A stretch of 64,000 nucleotides of DNA, from NCBI GenBank assembly GCA_016290095.1, contig JAEESU010000027.1:36457-100456 (forward strand). Direction: 5' to 3'. The translations under genes and the position numbers were made by a program. This DNA comes from Clostridia bacterium. GTDB taxonomy: Bacteria; Bacillota; Clostridia; TANB77; CAG-508. Positions 35,568-44,944 of this stretch are shown one piece after another. Numbering within the stretch: position 1 is the stretch's first letter; the number at the start of each line of letters is the position of its first letter. Below the pieces are notes generated by a model. It did not search any database. It was given only the letters and a program-made list of their open reading frames with translations, and was not told where the DNA came from.

Positions 35568-37833
35568 TAAAGAAAAAGACTTGTTTATAAAACAAGAATT
35601 ACAAAAAGATAATTTAATATCAAAGAAAGCAGATGATCTATTTAATGATTTTTTTAAGGAAGGTGTAAATATGGAAGAACAAGAAAAGATTGTTAGATTG
35701 AATCAAAAGAAAAAACAGCCATTACCTTTTAGAAAAAGGATACTATCACTGGTTGCTAGTTTAATGATTATATTTTTGGCTGCAAATGGATATGCAGCAA
35801 CTAAAGGATACAACAATATCTTTTTTGCAATAAAAAAGATTTTCACAGAAGAGGATGTTACTGCAACAAAAGAAGAAATTTTGTCAGATAAAGACATAAC
35901 TATTTCTTTTAAAGATATTGAAATTGCAGATGGTTTATCAATACAAATTAATAGTTTAGTTGTTGAGAATAATAATGCCAAATTATATTTATCAGTTACA
36001 GAAAACGGAAATTTTATATTTCCACAAAAATATGTTGTAAAAGATAAAACTAATGAAAAACTAGTTTTAGCCTCTCAAAAAACTAGTAGAAAAAATAATT
36101 CAGAACTTTATGGAACAACATATCAAGAGATAATAGTTCTTAAAGGAATGAAAGAAAATACAAATGTGCTTTCATTAGAAATATTTGATAACAATGATTC
36201 TAGTATTGTATTAATGGAAATCGATATAGAAAACAAAGAAATAAATGTATTAACAGGTAAGAGTAAGGGCGAAGTTCAAAAATTATCTGAAACAGAATTA
36301 AAAGAAGCATTAGGAGATTATGCAACATTGGGAATAATAGGTGAGCCTGAAGATAAAGAGAATTTAATAAAATTCAAAAAATTGATGCTTGCCACAGAAC
36401 TTATTTATATGAAAGAAAATTACAGTGATTCCAAATTTACTAAAGAAAAAATGTTAAAGGTTTATCAAGAATTAACAGGAGAAACATTTAGTAATTCAGA
36501 AGATATTTTAGGTGAAAATTCTTTCTTATATTATGATAAAAAAGATGAAGAATACAAATATAGTGTAGATGGAATGGATGGTTACACACCTTATAAAGTT
36601 TTAACAATCATGGATTTGAATTATTCAAATGGAATTTATATAGCAGATATTATTTTTATAACACCAAGTGAAGGAGATTATATTGATAATAATCTAGAAA
36701 ATCTTGATCAATATGAAATGGAAATTAAATTTAAATTGAATTCTTCATATGAATATACAAGATATCAAATAGTAAATAGTGATGAACTAAAAGCAAAATT
36801 GTATGAAAAGAGAGAGACAGCAACTATAAACGAAATGACTAATACTGTACAAAACGTAATTTCAGAAGAAGTTACTAATACTACAGAAAAAATTAAAAAA
36901 ACAAAAATAAATATTGCTAAAAAAGTAGATTTATTAAATGGCATGAGCTTTGAAATTGAAAAAATTGAATATAAAGAAAACAATAAAGCAACTTTATATA
37001 CAAGGATTATAGAAGCAGAAAGTGTTACTCAAGATAAAAGAATAAAAAATGTTGATGTATCATATGAAGATCCAAATTTAGGAGCGACAAGTGTAGGCAA
37101 CTCAATAAATGGTAGTGCAAAAGAGTTTAATTATGAAATAATGTTGCATGAAATAACAGATGATACATCAAAGATAAATATCTCATTGAAGTGTGAAAAA
37201 GGATTAATTGCAAATTTAGCGTTAGACTTAGAAAAAATAGTTTTGAATATAACATATTTTAATGATTCTTTAAATATAAGTGAAGAAATAAAAATTGAAC
37301 AAGATTTAAAAGATACAATAGCTAGATTTATATTAATGAATTACTATAAAGATGTAGATGGAAATAATAGCATAGAGCACAAAAATGAAATGATGATTTA
37401 TACAGCATTTTTATTAGATGAAGATGGAATGTATAGAAATTTTGGATCTGAATCAAGATATACAAATATAGGAGAAAGCATTGTTTATAGTATAATAAAA
37501 GGATATACAGGAATAAATTTTGATGCAAATACAAAGTGTTCACATAATATAATGACTAGAGAAGAAAATGATGGAGGAATGGAAGCGTCAATTAAATATA
37601 TTTCTGGAACAAGATATAATCTTGATGCCAATATTAAAGAAATAGAAAAGGTTGAAAACAATGGTAGTGAATATACAGTAACATTTACATATTCGTATAA
37701 CTTGAAACCAAACAATACATATAGAGCAACAATGAGATTAAGAGAATATTCATTTGATCCATCAAATCCAATTGCAAAACAATATGTATTATATCAACTA
37801 GTAGACACTAATATACAAAGTGAAAAAATATAA
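35551..37833 (+). CDS. probable membrane anti-sigma factor with large DUF4179-like extracytoplasmic region
   Basis: The 760-residue protein begins at GTG 35551 or TTG 35560, overlapping the sigma factor gene by up to 17 bases. A cytoplasmic anti-sigma-like part (residues 1-65) is followed by one membrane helix (about 66-85, ILSLVASLMIIFLAANGYA). A long extracytoplasmic region resembles the DUF4179 arrangement (DKDITISFKDIEIADGLSIQINSLV, in part), and further beta-rich domains reach the C-terminus. It probably sequesters the ECF factor until an external signal arrives. The size is well above typical anti-sigma factors of 300-450 residues. It is followed after 12 bases by the pseudo-sortase gene. 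Confidence 0.8.
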   Translation: MRILDDKEKDLFIKQELQKDNLISKKADDLFNDFFKEGVNMEEQEKIVRLNQKKKQPLPFRKRILSLVASLMIIFLAANGYAATKGYNNIFFAIKKIFTEEDVTATKEEILSDKDITISFKDIEIADGLSIQINSLVVENNNAKLYLSVTENGNFIFPQKYVVKDKTNEKLVLASQKTSRKNNSELYGTTYQEIIVLKGMKENTNVLSLEIFDNNDSSIVLMEIDIENKEINVLTGKSKGEVQKLSETELKEALGDYATLGIIGEPEDKENLIKFKKLMLATELIYMKENYSDSKFTKEKMLKVYQELTGETFSNSEDILGENSFLYYDKKDEEYKYSVDGMDGYTPYKVLTIMDLNYSNGIYIADIIFITPSEGDYIDNNLENLDQYEMEIKFKLNSSYEYTRYQIVNSDELKAKLYEKRETATINEMTNTVQNVISEEVTNTTEKIKKTKINIAKKVDLLNGMSFEIEKIEYKENNKATLYTRIIEAESVTQDKRIKNVDVSYEDPNLGATSVGNSINGSAKEFNYEIMLHEITDDTSKINISLKCEKGLIANLALDLEKIVLNITYFNDSLNISEEIKIEQDLKDTIARFILMNYYKDVDGNNSIEHKNEMMIYTAFLLDEDGMYRNFGSESRYTNIGESIVYSIIKGYTGINFDANTKCSHNIMTREENDGGMEASIKYISGTRYNLDANIKEIEKVENNGSEYTVTFTYSYNLKPNNTYRATMRLREYSFDPSNPIAKQYVLYQLVDTNIQSEKI

Positions 37834-37845
37834 GGAGAAAAATAT

Positions 37846-38877
37846 ATGAGAGATAATAAAAAAAGTAGTTTAATTAGTTTTATTATACGTATATTTATAA
37901 TATTACTATTGATAGTAATTTGTTGTGTTGGAATTGAAGTTTATCATAATCATATTACTAAAAATAAAACAGCTGACAATACTTTAGATAATATTAAAGA
38001 AAACATAGTTGAAACTGAAGGGTCAAAACAGAAAGAAAAATTGTTAATTACTGAAAAAATTGCTGGAACTGGTGGTGGAGAATCACTATGGTATGAAGAT
38101 GCTTTAACATATAATGAAAATGGTAAATATGGTTTAGCAGGATTAGATGGTACAAAATATACAGAAGCAGAGTATGATGATATTAAAGCTTTAAACTATG
38201 AAAAAGGATATTTAATTTTTACAAAAGATAATAAATCCAAAGTAGTAAAATTAGTTGAAAATGGATATGAAGATTTTACAGATTACTATGATGAAGTAGG
38301 AGTTCTTGGTGCTGATTATGATATAAAAGATGATGAAGAAAAATATTTGTATACAAATTCAATCTATGTAATCGGTGTAAATAATGGTAAAAGAGAAAAA
38401 TATTATGAAATAAAATATGAAGAAGATAACATAGAAGATACTACTGAAACTGATGAAGTACAAACTGAAAAAACATATATTGAGAATTTTGAAGTAATTG
38501 GGAATATTGAGATTCCAAAAACAAATTGTAATTATCCAATATTAGATGTTGTTAATAAAAGAACATTAGATATTGCTATAGCCAAAGCATATGGTCCAGG
38601 ACTAAATGAAGTAGGAAATAATGTTTTATATGGAATGAATTATCGTAATGGACTTTTCTTTTCTAATAATAAAGATTTAGAAGAAGGAGATTTAATATAT
38701 ATTACAGATTCTACTGGAAGAAAAGTTACATATGAAATATATAATAAATATGCAACAGACGCAAATGATGCAAGTTATTTTACTAGGGATACAGAAGGTA
38801 GAAGAGAAATTTCATTACAAACAGCAACAGATGATGGAATGTATAGAATAATTATTTTGGCTAAAGAAAAAAAATAA
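37846..38877 (+). CDS. membrane protein with WG-like repeats and a catalytically inactive sortase domain
   Basis: This 343-residue protein has one N-terminal membrane helix (about residues 10-28). A region with NGKYGLAGLDGTKYTEAEYDDI, like a WG/KWG repeat, spans about residues 85-175. The C-terminal sortase fold (about 222-343) starts GNIEIPKTNCNYPIL and includes VLYGMNYRNGLFFSN and EISLQTATDDGMYRIII. In sortases these blocks read GHNYRNG and LxTC. Here Met264 replaces the catalytic His and Ala327 replaces the catalytic Cys, while Arg334 remains. It is the third gene of the ECF unit, with a strong ribosome binding site (AAGGAGAAA). A binding or regulatory role is inferred. Confidence 0.8.
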   Translation: MRDNKKSSLISFIIRIFIILLLIVICCVGIEVYHNHITKNKTADNTLDNIKENIVETEGSKQKEKLLITEKIAGTGGGESLWYEDALTYNENGKYGLAGLDGTKYTEAEYDDIKALNYEKGYLIFTKDNKSKVVKLVENGYEDFTDYYDEVGVLGADYDIKDDEEKYLYTNSIYVIGVNNGKREKYYEIKYEEDNIEDTTETDEVQTEKTYIENFEVIGNIEIPKTNCNYPILDVVNKRTLDIAIAKAYGPGLNEVGNNVLYGMNYRNGLFFSNNKDLEEGDLIYITDSTGRKVTYEIYNKYATDANDASYFTRDTEGRREISLQTATDDGMYRIIILAKEKK

Positions 38878-38900
38878 TAAAAATAATAGAATTAGTTTAC

Positions 38901-38937
38901 AAAAAAAGTTTCAGAAAATTCTGAAACTTTTTTATTT
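38901..38937 (+). terminator. intrinsic terminator of the ECF operon
   Basis: AAAAAGTTTCAG, loop AAAATT, CTGAAACTTTTTT. Confidence 0.9.
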
Positions 38938-38948
38938 GTGTAAAAATA

Positions 38949-38977
38949 TTGAAAAAAAGCTTAAAATGTGGTAAAAT
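38949..38977 (+). promoter_or_regulatory. promoter of the membrane pyrophosphatase gene
   Basis: TTGAAA, 17 bases, TAAAAT preceded by TGG (extended -10). Confidence 0.6.
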
Positions 38978-38984
38978 GGTGAAG

Positions 38985-39084
38985 TCCAGTAATGGATTTT
39001 ATAAATATAGGCTATGGAGATGAGAGGAGGATAGCAAACGTCGAAGGTACCCCTGTAACTTATTACTACTAAGAATGTCAAGCA
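38985..39084 (+). promoter_or_regulatory. structured 5' leader of the pyrophosphatase gene
   Basis: About 100 untranslated bases contain TCCA-GTAA-TGGA and GCTAT...ATAGC stems, then a G/A-rich block with GAGAGGAGGATAGC and AGGTACCCCT. The composition is richer in G+C than the upstream flank, like the gene itself. It could be a riboswitch-type leader, but no known class was matched by eye. Confidence 0.3.
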
Positions 39085-39098
39085 AAGGAGGGTTCACT

Positions 39099-41246
39099 GT
39101 GATAGGTCTTATACCTGTGCTTGGCGTTTCAGGATTAGGCGTTGTTTATGCGGCGTACAATTTCTGGAAAGTCAAGAGGCTCAATGAAGGAACGGAGGAA
39201 ATGGCTGATATTGCAAACTCAATACGGATTGGCGCACTCGCTTTTTTGTACAGCGAATATAAAGTGCTGATAAAAGTTGTCGCTGTGTTGACTGTGTTAT
39301 TTGGAGCTTTTCTGTCAATATCGAGCGCGATATCGTTCCTCCTGGGAATCGTTTTTAGTGGAGCTGCTGGATATGTTGGAATGCGCATGTCTACTTATGC
39401 TAATGTGCGCGTCACAAATACGGCATTAAAAACTAATAGCATTGGAAAAACCTTAAAAGTTGCACTACGTGGTGGATCAGTAATGGGGTTGTGCGTGAGT
39501 TCATTTGCTCTTCTTGGCCTTATAATTGTGTTTGCACTGTTTAAAGACCAAATACGCATCCTCAGTGCTGAGAAAAACTGGTGCGGAATCTCGTTTGTTC
39601 CGTTTGGAATGACATTGTCTTCTTATTCTTTGGGATGCTCTGTTATTGCATTGTTTAACCGTGTCGGTGGTGGAATTTATACAAAAGCTGCAGACATGGG
39701 AGCTGATCTTGTTGGTAAAGGTGAGGAAGGTATTGGTGAAGACGACTACAGAAATGCTGCGGCTATTGCTGATAGCACAGGCGATAATGTTGGCGATACC
39801 GCTGGACTGGGTAGTGACCTGCTTGAAAGCTATATGGGAGCTATCGTATCAGGAATTATTCTTGCGATGCATCTATTTATTACCTATAAGGCTAAAGGGA
39901 TGCCATTTAGCGAGAGCCTGTTCGAAAAAATGTATTTATTCCCAATTTTAGTTTGTGGTGCAGGCTTGCTTTCCTGTATTATTGGATTGGCATATGCATT
40001 TCTTAAAGCTGACGGAGACAATCCTCATAGGGAGCTTAATGTAGCCACATGGCTTTCGGCTGGGCTAACAGGCGTTTCTGCTGTGGTTTTGAGCATAGTT
40101 CTGTTTTCAGGCGAAAACTTTGGAGAACTTCCATTCAGATTAGGTGTATTTTCTCCATGTGTAGCTATCATAATCGGTGTGGTAAGTGGCGTAGCCATTG
40201 GGCGAGCTGCTGAATATTATACTAGTTACGATTACAGACCTACAAAGAAACTGGCAGAATCAGCTGAGGAAGGTGCAGCAGTTACTATTGTACAAGGTCT
40301 TGCAGTTGGTATGAAGTCTAATCTCATGCCAGTGGTAATCCTGGGTGCAGGAATGTTATTGTCATATGCAGTTTTGGAATTCTACGGTGTTGCAATGGCT
40401 GCAGTCGGTATGTTGTCATTTGTATCTGCCACAGTATCAGTGGATACTTATGGACCTATTAGCGATAATGCAGGTGGCATTGCTGAAATGGCTCACTTAA
40501 ATTCTTTTGTAAGAGCTATTACTGATAGGCTTGATGCTGAAGGAAATACCACAGCTGCTATGGGTAAAGGCTTTGCCATCGGCTCTGCTGCTTATGCGAC
40601 AGTATCGCTGATGATCAGCTTTATGTATACGTTTACACCTGTCACAGAAGATATCGTTTTCAACCTTATGAATCCGCTGTGCTTAGTGGGAGCGTTAGTC
40701 GGTGGAGCCATTACTTTCTACTTCTCTGGACTCCTTATGGAAGCTGTCAGCAAGGCTGCCCAAAAGATGGTAGATGAAGTTAGAAGACAGTTTAGGGAGA
40801 TAGTAGGGTTAAGAGAAGGAGTAAAAGGCGTAAAACCTGATTACAAGAGATGCATTGAAATATCATCTCAGGGTGCATTAAGCGAAATGAAATTGCCTGT
40901 GCTTATTGCAATTTTGGTTCCGACAATAAGTGGTTTTATTATGGGCCCACTGTTTGTTGCTGGCATCCTCATTGGTGAAACACTTGTCGCAATTTTCCTT
41001 GCAATTTTCTGTGGAAATGCTGGCGGTGCATGGGATAATTCCAAGAAGGCGATTGAAGCCAAGGGACTAAAAGGACTGCCGATTCACTTTGCTGCAATAG
41101 TTGGTGATACGGTTGGTGATCCGCTGAAGGACACTGTTGGTCCGTCCCTGGATATTCTCATCAAGATCATGGCAACAGTTTCGTTGATCATGGTTTCAAT
41201 ATACAGTCAGTATAATCTCCTGGACCTAATCTCAAGCCTGCTGTAA
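39099..41246 (+). CDS. hppA: K+-dependent membrane-bound pyrophosphatase (H+ or Na+ pumping)
   Basis: The 715-residue multi-pass protein starts at GTG 39099, with AAAGGAGGG 6 bases upstream; an ATG eight codons earlier lacks a site. Motifs include EGTEEMADIANSIRIGALAFL (part), MGADLVGKGEEGIGEDD, ADSTGDNVGDTAG, GNAGGAWDNSKK and GDTVGDPLKDTVGPS. GNTTAA carries Ala where K+-independent enzymes have Lys, so K+ dependence is expected. It couples PPi hydrolysis to H+ or Na+ export. The first substrate motif deviates from the usual GKVEAGIPEDDPRN. The gene is visibly richer in G+C than its neighbours, with codons such as CTG, GGC, CGC and ATC. Confidence 0.93.
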   Translation: MIGLIPVLGVSGLGVVYAAYNFWKVKRLNEGTEEMADIANSIRIGALAFLYSEYKVLIKVVAVLTVLFGAFLSISSAISFLLGIVFSGAAGYVGMRMSTYANVRVTNTALKTNSIGKTLKVALRGGSVMGLCVSSFALLGLIIVFALFKDQIRILSAEKNWCGISFVPFGMTLSSYSLGCSVIALFNRVGGGIYTKAADMGADLVGKGEEGIGEDDYRNAAAIADSTGDNVGDTAGLGSDLLESYMGAIVSGIILAMHLFITYKAKGMPFSESLFEKMYLFPILVCGAGLLSCIIGLAYAFLKADGDNPHRELNVATWLSAGLTGVSAVVLSIVLFSGENFGELPFRLGVFSPCVAIIIGVVSGVAIGRAAEYYTSYDYRPTKKLAESAEEGAAVTIVQGLAVGMKSNLMPVVILGAGMLLSYAVLEFYGVAMAAVGMLSFVSATVSVDTYGPISDNAGGIAEMAHLNSFVRAITDRLDAEGNTTAAMGKGFAIGSAAYATVSLMISFMYTFTPVTEDIVFNLMNPLCLVGALVGGAITFYFSGLLMEAVSKAAQKMVDEVRRQFREIVGLREGVKGVKPDYKRCIEISSQGALSEMKLPVLIAILVPTISGFIMGPLFVAGILIGETLVAIFLAIFCGNAGGAWDNSKKAIEAKGLKGLPIHFAAIVGDTVGDPLKDTVGPSLDILIKIMATVSLIMVSIYSQYNLLDLISSLL

Positions 41247-41262
41247 CAAAGGTTTGAGATTG

Positions 41263-41302
41263 GAAGGCGTTTCCTCAACTGGGGAAACGTCTTCAACTTT
41301 TT
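41263..41302 (+). terminator. intrinsic terminator of the pyrophosphatase gene
   Basis: GAAGGCGTTTCC, loop TCAACTG, GGGAAACGTCTTC, then AACTTTTTA. It is more G+C-rich than other terminators here. Confidence 0.8.
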
Positions 41303-41356
41303 ACTCATAAAATAGCTATAAAATAATATATTTTTGACTTTTTATTCATGAAACTG

Positions 41357-41385
41357 TTGAAAATCTCATAAAAATATTATATAAT
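41357..41385 (+). promoter_or_regulatory. mfd promoter
   Basis: TTGAAA, 17 bases, TATAAT. An in-frame ATG at 41384 overlaps the -10 box and cannot be the start. Confidence 0.65.
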
Positions 41386-41428
41386 GGAAACCATATTTTT
41401 AAAAAAATTAAAGAGAGGGAATGAGTAC

Positions 41429-44400
41429 ATGAATTCACTAGTCAAAACATTACCAAATATAAAAAAGTTTAATGACTATATTTTCAATGTAAAAAAAGGC
41501 ACAAGTCCTATAATGCTTTCTGGTCTTACTGATAGCGGTAAAATACACTTGGCATATAGCACAGCATTTTATTCAGAAAAACCTATTTGCATTATTACTT
41601 ATAATGAAATGCAGGCTAGAAAGATAATTAAAGACTTAGCGTACTTTAAAGATACAGTAAAACTATTTCCTAAAAGAGATGTATTAAGCTTTGATTATAT
41701 TGCAGAAAGTAAAGATACAATTTATGATAGAATTTCTGTGTTAAACAGATTAGTAAAAAATGATAATCAAATAATAGTAACAACAATAGAAGCAGCTATG
41801 CAAAAAATGATTACAAAAGAAAGCTTATATAAGAATGTTATGAATCTTAAAGTAGGAGATACTTTTGATTTAGAAGTTCTTAAAGAAAAACTTGTTTTAC
41901 TTGGTTATGAAAGATATGATTTAATTGAAGGAAAAGGCCAGTTTAGTGTAAGAGGTGGAATTGTTGATATTGCAACATCAAAAACAAGCGGTGTAAGAAT
42001 TGAGTTCTGGGGAGATGAAATAGATTCTATTAGAAAGTTTAGCGTTGCTACACAAAGGACAACAGAAATGCTTCAAGAAATCGAAATTTTTCCATCATAT
42101 GAGTTTTTATTAGAAACAGATGTAGACACAGTTTGTGAAAAAATTAGTGATAAAATATATCCAAAATCTGTCAGAGAAAAAGTACAAGATGATATATATC
42201 AAATAAAAAATGGCGATTTTATCACAAAAATAGATAAATATTTTGATTGCTTTTATGAAAAGTCTGATACACTTTTAGATTATTTGCAAGAAGATTGCAT
42301 AGTATTTATAGATGAAATAGCAAAGGTAAAGGCAAGAGCTGAAAATATTAGTAAAGATAACAGTAATTTAATAAAAGATTTACTAGAGAAGAATAAAATT
42401 GTTCCTAGTAATTTAACTAAAATGGATGATTACATTAAATTTTCTGAGAGTTTACAGAAAAAACAAACAATATATCTTGAAAAACAAGATATTGGCTTCG
42501 TGGATAAACAAAGTATGCATGCAAAAAGAAACGGATATAGCTTTAGCTATAGGGAGGTCAACTTTTTTCGTAGTTCAATGGATTTATTGTTTGAGGAATT
42601 ACAAGAAGCAATTAAGCGAGGAAAACAAACAGTAATCCTTGGCGGAAGCCCTGAAAATTGTAGAAAATTGTCCACATTACTTTTAGAAAAAAATATACCA
42701 AATAGATATTTTGAAATATTAGAAGATGATATTAACCTGGGGGTAGTAAATATAACTCCCGGGGCTTTATCATGTGGTTTTGAAGCTTTTGACTTTAATT
42801 TAATTGTATTTTCAACAGAAGAATTATTTGAAAATAAAATAAAAAAGAAATTAAAAACTCCTTCAGTATTTAGAGAAGGAGAAAAAGTAATATTTGAAGA
42901 CTTAAAAGAAGGTGATTACATTGTTCATAAGACACATGGAATTGGAAAATTTATTGGTGTAAACACAATCAAAGCTGATGGAATTACTAAAGACTATATT
43001 AAGCTTGAGTATAAAGATCAAGATGTGTTATATATTCCAACAAATTCATTAGATAATATTAGAAAATATATCGGTCCGGAGAAAATAGGACCAAGATTAA
43101 ATAGGTTAGATTCTAAAGATTGGGACAGAACAAAAGAAAAAGTAAAAAATAATTTAAGAGAAGTTGCAGAAAATTTAATTAGATTATATGCTCAAAGACA
43201 AAAGATTGAGGGATTTGCTTTTTCAAAAGATACACCTTGGCAACAAGAATTTGAGGATAGTTTTAAATATGTTGAAACAGATGATCAATTAAGATGTATA
43301 GAAGAAGTAAAAAAAGACATGGAAAAACCTAGACCAATGGATAGGCTTCTTTGTGGAGATGTTGGATATGGTAAAACTGAAGTAGCAATTCGTGCATCTT
43401 TTAAAGCAGTAATGGATCAAAAACAAGTTGCTTATCTAGTTCCAACAACTATTTTAGCACAGCAACAATATGAAGAGTTTAAAAACAGAATGTCAGAATA
43501 TCCTATAAGAATAGAATTATTAAATAGGTTTAAAACAAAAAAAGAGCAAAGTGAAATACTAAAAAAAGTTGAACTTGGTGAAATTGACGTATTGGTTGGA
43601 ACACACAGAATTTTAAGTAAAGATGTCAAATTTAAAAACTTAGGATTCTTAATTATTGATGAAGAGCATAGATTTGGCGTAAAAGATAAAGAGAAGATAA
43701 AAGAGCTAAAAAGCAATATAGATGTTTTAACAATGACAGCAACGCCTATCCCAAGAACACTACATATGTCTATTGTAGGAATGAGAGATATGTCTGTTAT
43801 TTATGAGCCACCACAAAACAGAAAACCTGTTCAAACATATGTATTAGAATATGACAAAGAGGTGATAGGAGAAGCAATTACTAGAGAAATAGAAAAAGGT
43901 GGTCAGGTATTTTATTTATATAATAATGTTGAAGGAATAGAAAGAAAGGCGAATGAAATATCAGAACTTGTAGAAGGAGCCAAGGTTACTTTTGCACATG
44001 GAAAAATGAACGGAACTGATCTTGAAAACATTATGCAAGACTTTATAAATGGTGAGTATAATGTCTTAGTTTGTACTACAATTTTAGAATCTGGTATTGA
44101 TATTCCAAATGCAAATACAATCATTGTTGAAAATGCGGATAGACTAGGATTAGCACAGCTTTATCAAATAAGAGGTAGAGTTGGAAGATCTGACAAACAA
44201 GCATATGCATATATAACTTATAAAAGAGATAAAATGATTACAGAAGTGGCTGATAAACGTTTAAAAGCAATCAAAGAATTTACTGAATTTGGTTCTGGAT
44301 TTAAAATTGCTATGAGGGATTTAGAAATTCGTGGTGCAGGAAGTTTAATGGGTGAAATTCAACACGGCCATATGGAGCAAGTAGGATATGATATGTATTG

Positions 44401-44884
44401 TCAGTTATTAGATGAAGTTGTACACGAAATTCGAGGAGAAAATATCGTAGAAGAAGTAGATGTACAAATAGATTTGGATGTTACAAGTTATATACCAGAT
44501 GATTACATTGAAAACTCAAGTCAAAAAATTGAAGTTTATCAAAATATAGCACTTTGCAAAAATGAAGAAGATATACAAAATGTTACAGATGAAGTATTAG
44601 ATAGATATGGCCAGATGCCATATGAGATTGAAAATCTTTTGGATATAGCAAGGATAAAGAATTTATGTAGAGAAAAACATATATTAAAAATAGCACAGAG
44701 AAATGAGAATGTAGTATTTTATTTTGAAAGTGATACATTTAATTTTGACGTGGTTGATAAATTAATGAAAACATTTAGAAATAGAATAAAGTTTTCTCCT
44801 GCAAAAGATCCATATATAACATATAAATTATTAGATAGAAAAAATATATTGGAAGAGTGTAAAGAATTTTTAGTCAAATTATAA
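41429..44884 (+). CDS. mfd: transcription-repair coupling factor
   Basis: The 1151-residue protein has the UvrB-like N-terminal module, the RNA polymerase-interacting CarD-like domain (GDYIVHKTHGIGKFIG) and the RecG-like translocase. The translocase shows LLCGDVGYGKTEVAIRA, DEEH, TMTATPIPRTLHMS and the TRG motif region (QIRGRVGRSDKQAYAYI). A C-terminal D7 domain follows. It removes RNA polymerase stalled at lesions and recruits UvrA. The start at 41429 is chosen because GAGGGA precedes it by 8 bases and the promoter -10 covers the earlier ATG. Length and motifs are normal. Confidence 0.96.
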   Translation: MNSLVKTLPNIKKFNDYIFNVKKGTSPIMLSGLTDSGKIHLAYSTAFYSEKPICIITYNEMQARKIIKDLAYFKDTVKLFPKRDVLSFDYIAESKDTIYDRISVLNRLVKNDNQIIVTTIEAAMQKMITKESLYKNVMNLKVGDTFDLEVLKEKLVLLGYERYDLIEGKGQFSVRGGIVDIATSKTSGVRIEFWGDEIDSIRKFSVATQRTTEMLQEIEIFPSYEFLLETDVDTVCEKISDKIYPKSVREKVQDDIYQIKNGDFITKIDKYFDCFYEKSDTLLDYLQEDCIVFIDEIAKVKARAENISKDNSNLIKDLLEKNKIVPSNLTKMDDYIKFSESLQKKQTIYLEKQDIGFVDKQSMHAKRNGYSFSYREVNFFRSSMDLLFEELQEAIKRGKQTVILGGSPENCRKLSTLLLEKNIPNRYFEILEDDINLGVVNITPGALSCGFEAFDFNLIVFSTEELFENKIKKKLKTPSVFREGEKVIFEDLKEGDYIVHKTHGIGKFIGVNTIKADGITKDYIKLEYKDQDVLYIPTNSLDNIRKYIGPEKIGPRLNRLDSKDWDRTKEKVKNNLREVAENLIRLYAQRQKIEGFAFSKDTPWQQEFEDSFKYVETDDQLRCIEEVKKDMEKPRPMDRLLCGDVGYGKTEVAIRASFKAVMDQKQVAYLVPTTILAQQQYEEFKNRMSEYPIRIELLNRFKTKKEQSEILKKVELGEIDVLVGTHRILSKDVKFKNLGFLIIDEEHRFGVKDKEKIKELKSNIDVLTMTATPIPRTLHMSIVGMRDMSVIYEPPQNRKPVQTYVLEYDKEVIGEAITREIEKGGQVFYLYNNVEGIERKANEISELVEGAKVTFAHGKMNGTDLENIMQDFINGEYNVLVCTTILESGIDIPNANTIIVENADRLGLAQLYQIRGRVGRSDKQAYAYITYKRDKMITEVADKRLKAIKEFTEFGSGFKIAMRDLEIRGAGSLMGEIQHGHMEQVGYDMYCQLLDEVVHEIRGENIVEEVDVQIDLDVTSYIPDDYIENSSQKIEVYQNIALCKNEEDIQNVTDEVLDRYGQMPYEIENLLDIARIKNLCREKHILKIAQRNENVVFYFESDTFNFDVVDKLMKTFRNRIKFSPAKDPYITYKLLDRKNILEECKEFLVKL

Positions 44885-44921
44885 AAAAATTCCCCAGCAA
44901 TGCACTTGCGATTACTGGGGA
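44884..44921 (-). terminator. intrinsic terminator of the atypical minus-strand gene
   Basis: On the minus strand TCCCCAG and CTGGGGA pair and are followed by a T run (plus-strand A run at 44883-44889). It abuts the mfd stop codon. Confidence 0.75.
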
Positions 44922-44944
44922 GTGGGAACCCAATCTGTACTATA

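Noticed and set aside
38985..39084. Fluoride or cyclic-di-GMP riboswitch
   Set aside because: Short matches such as GATGAG and GCAAAC occur, but the required pairing partners of those classes are missing.
39646..39951. A 101-codon plus-strand frame within the pyrophosphatase gene
   Set aside because: Out-of-frame overlap with a strongly conserved protein; no ribosome binding site.
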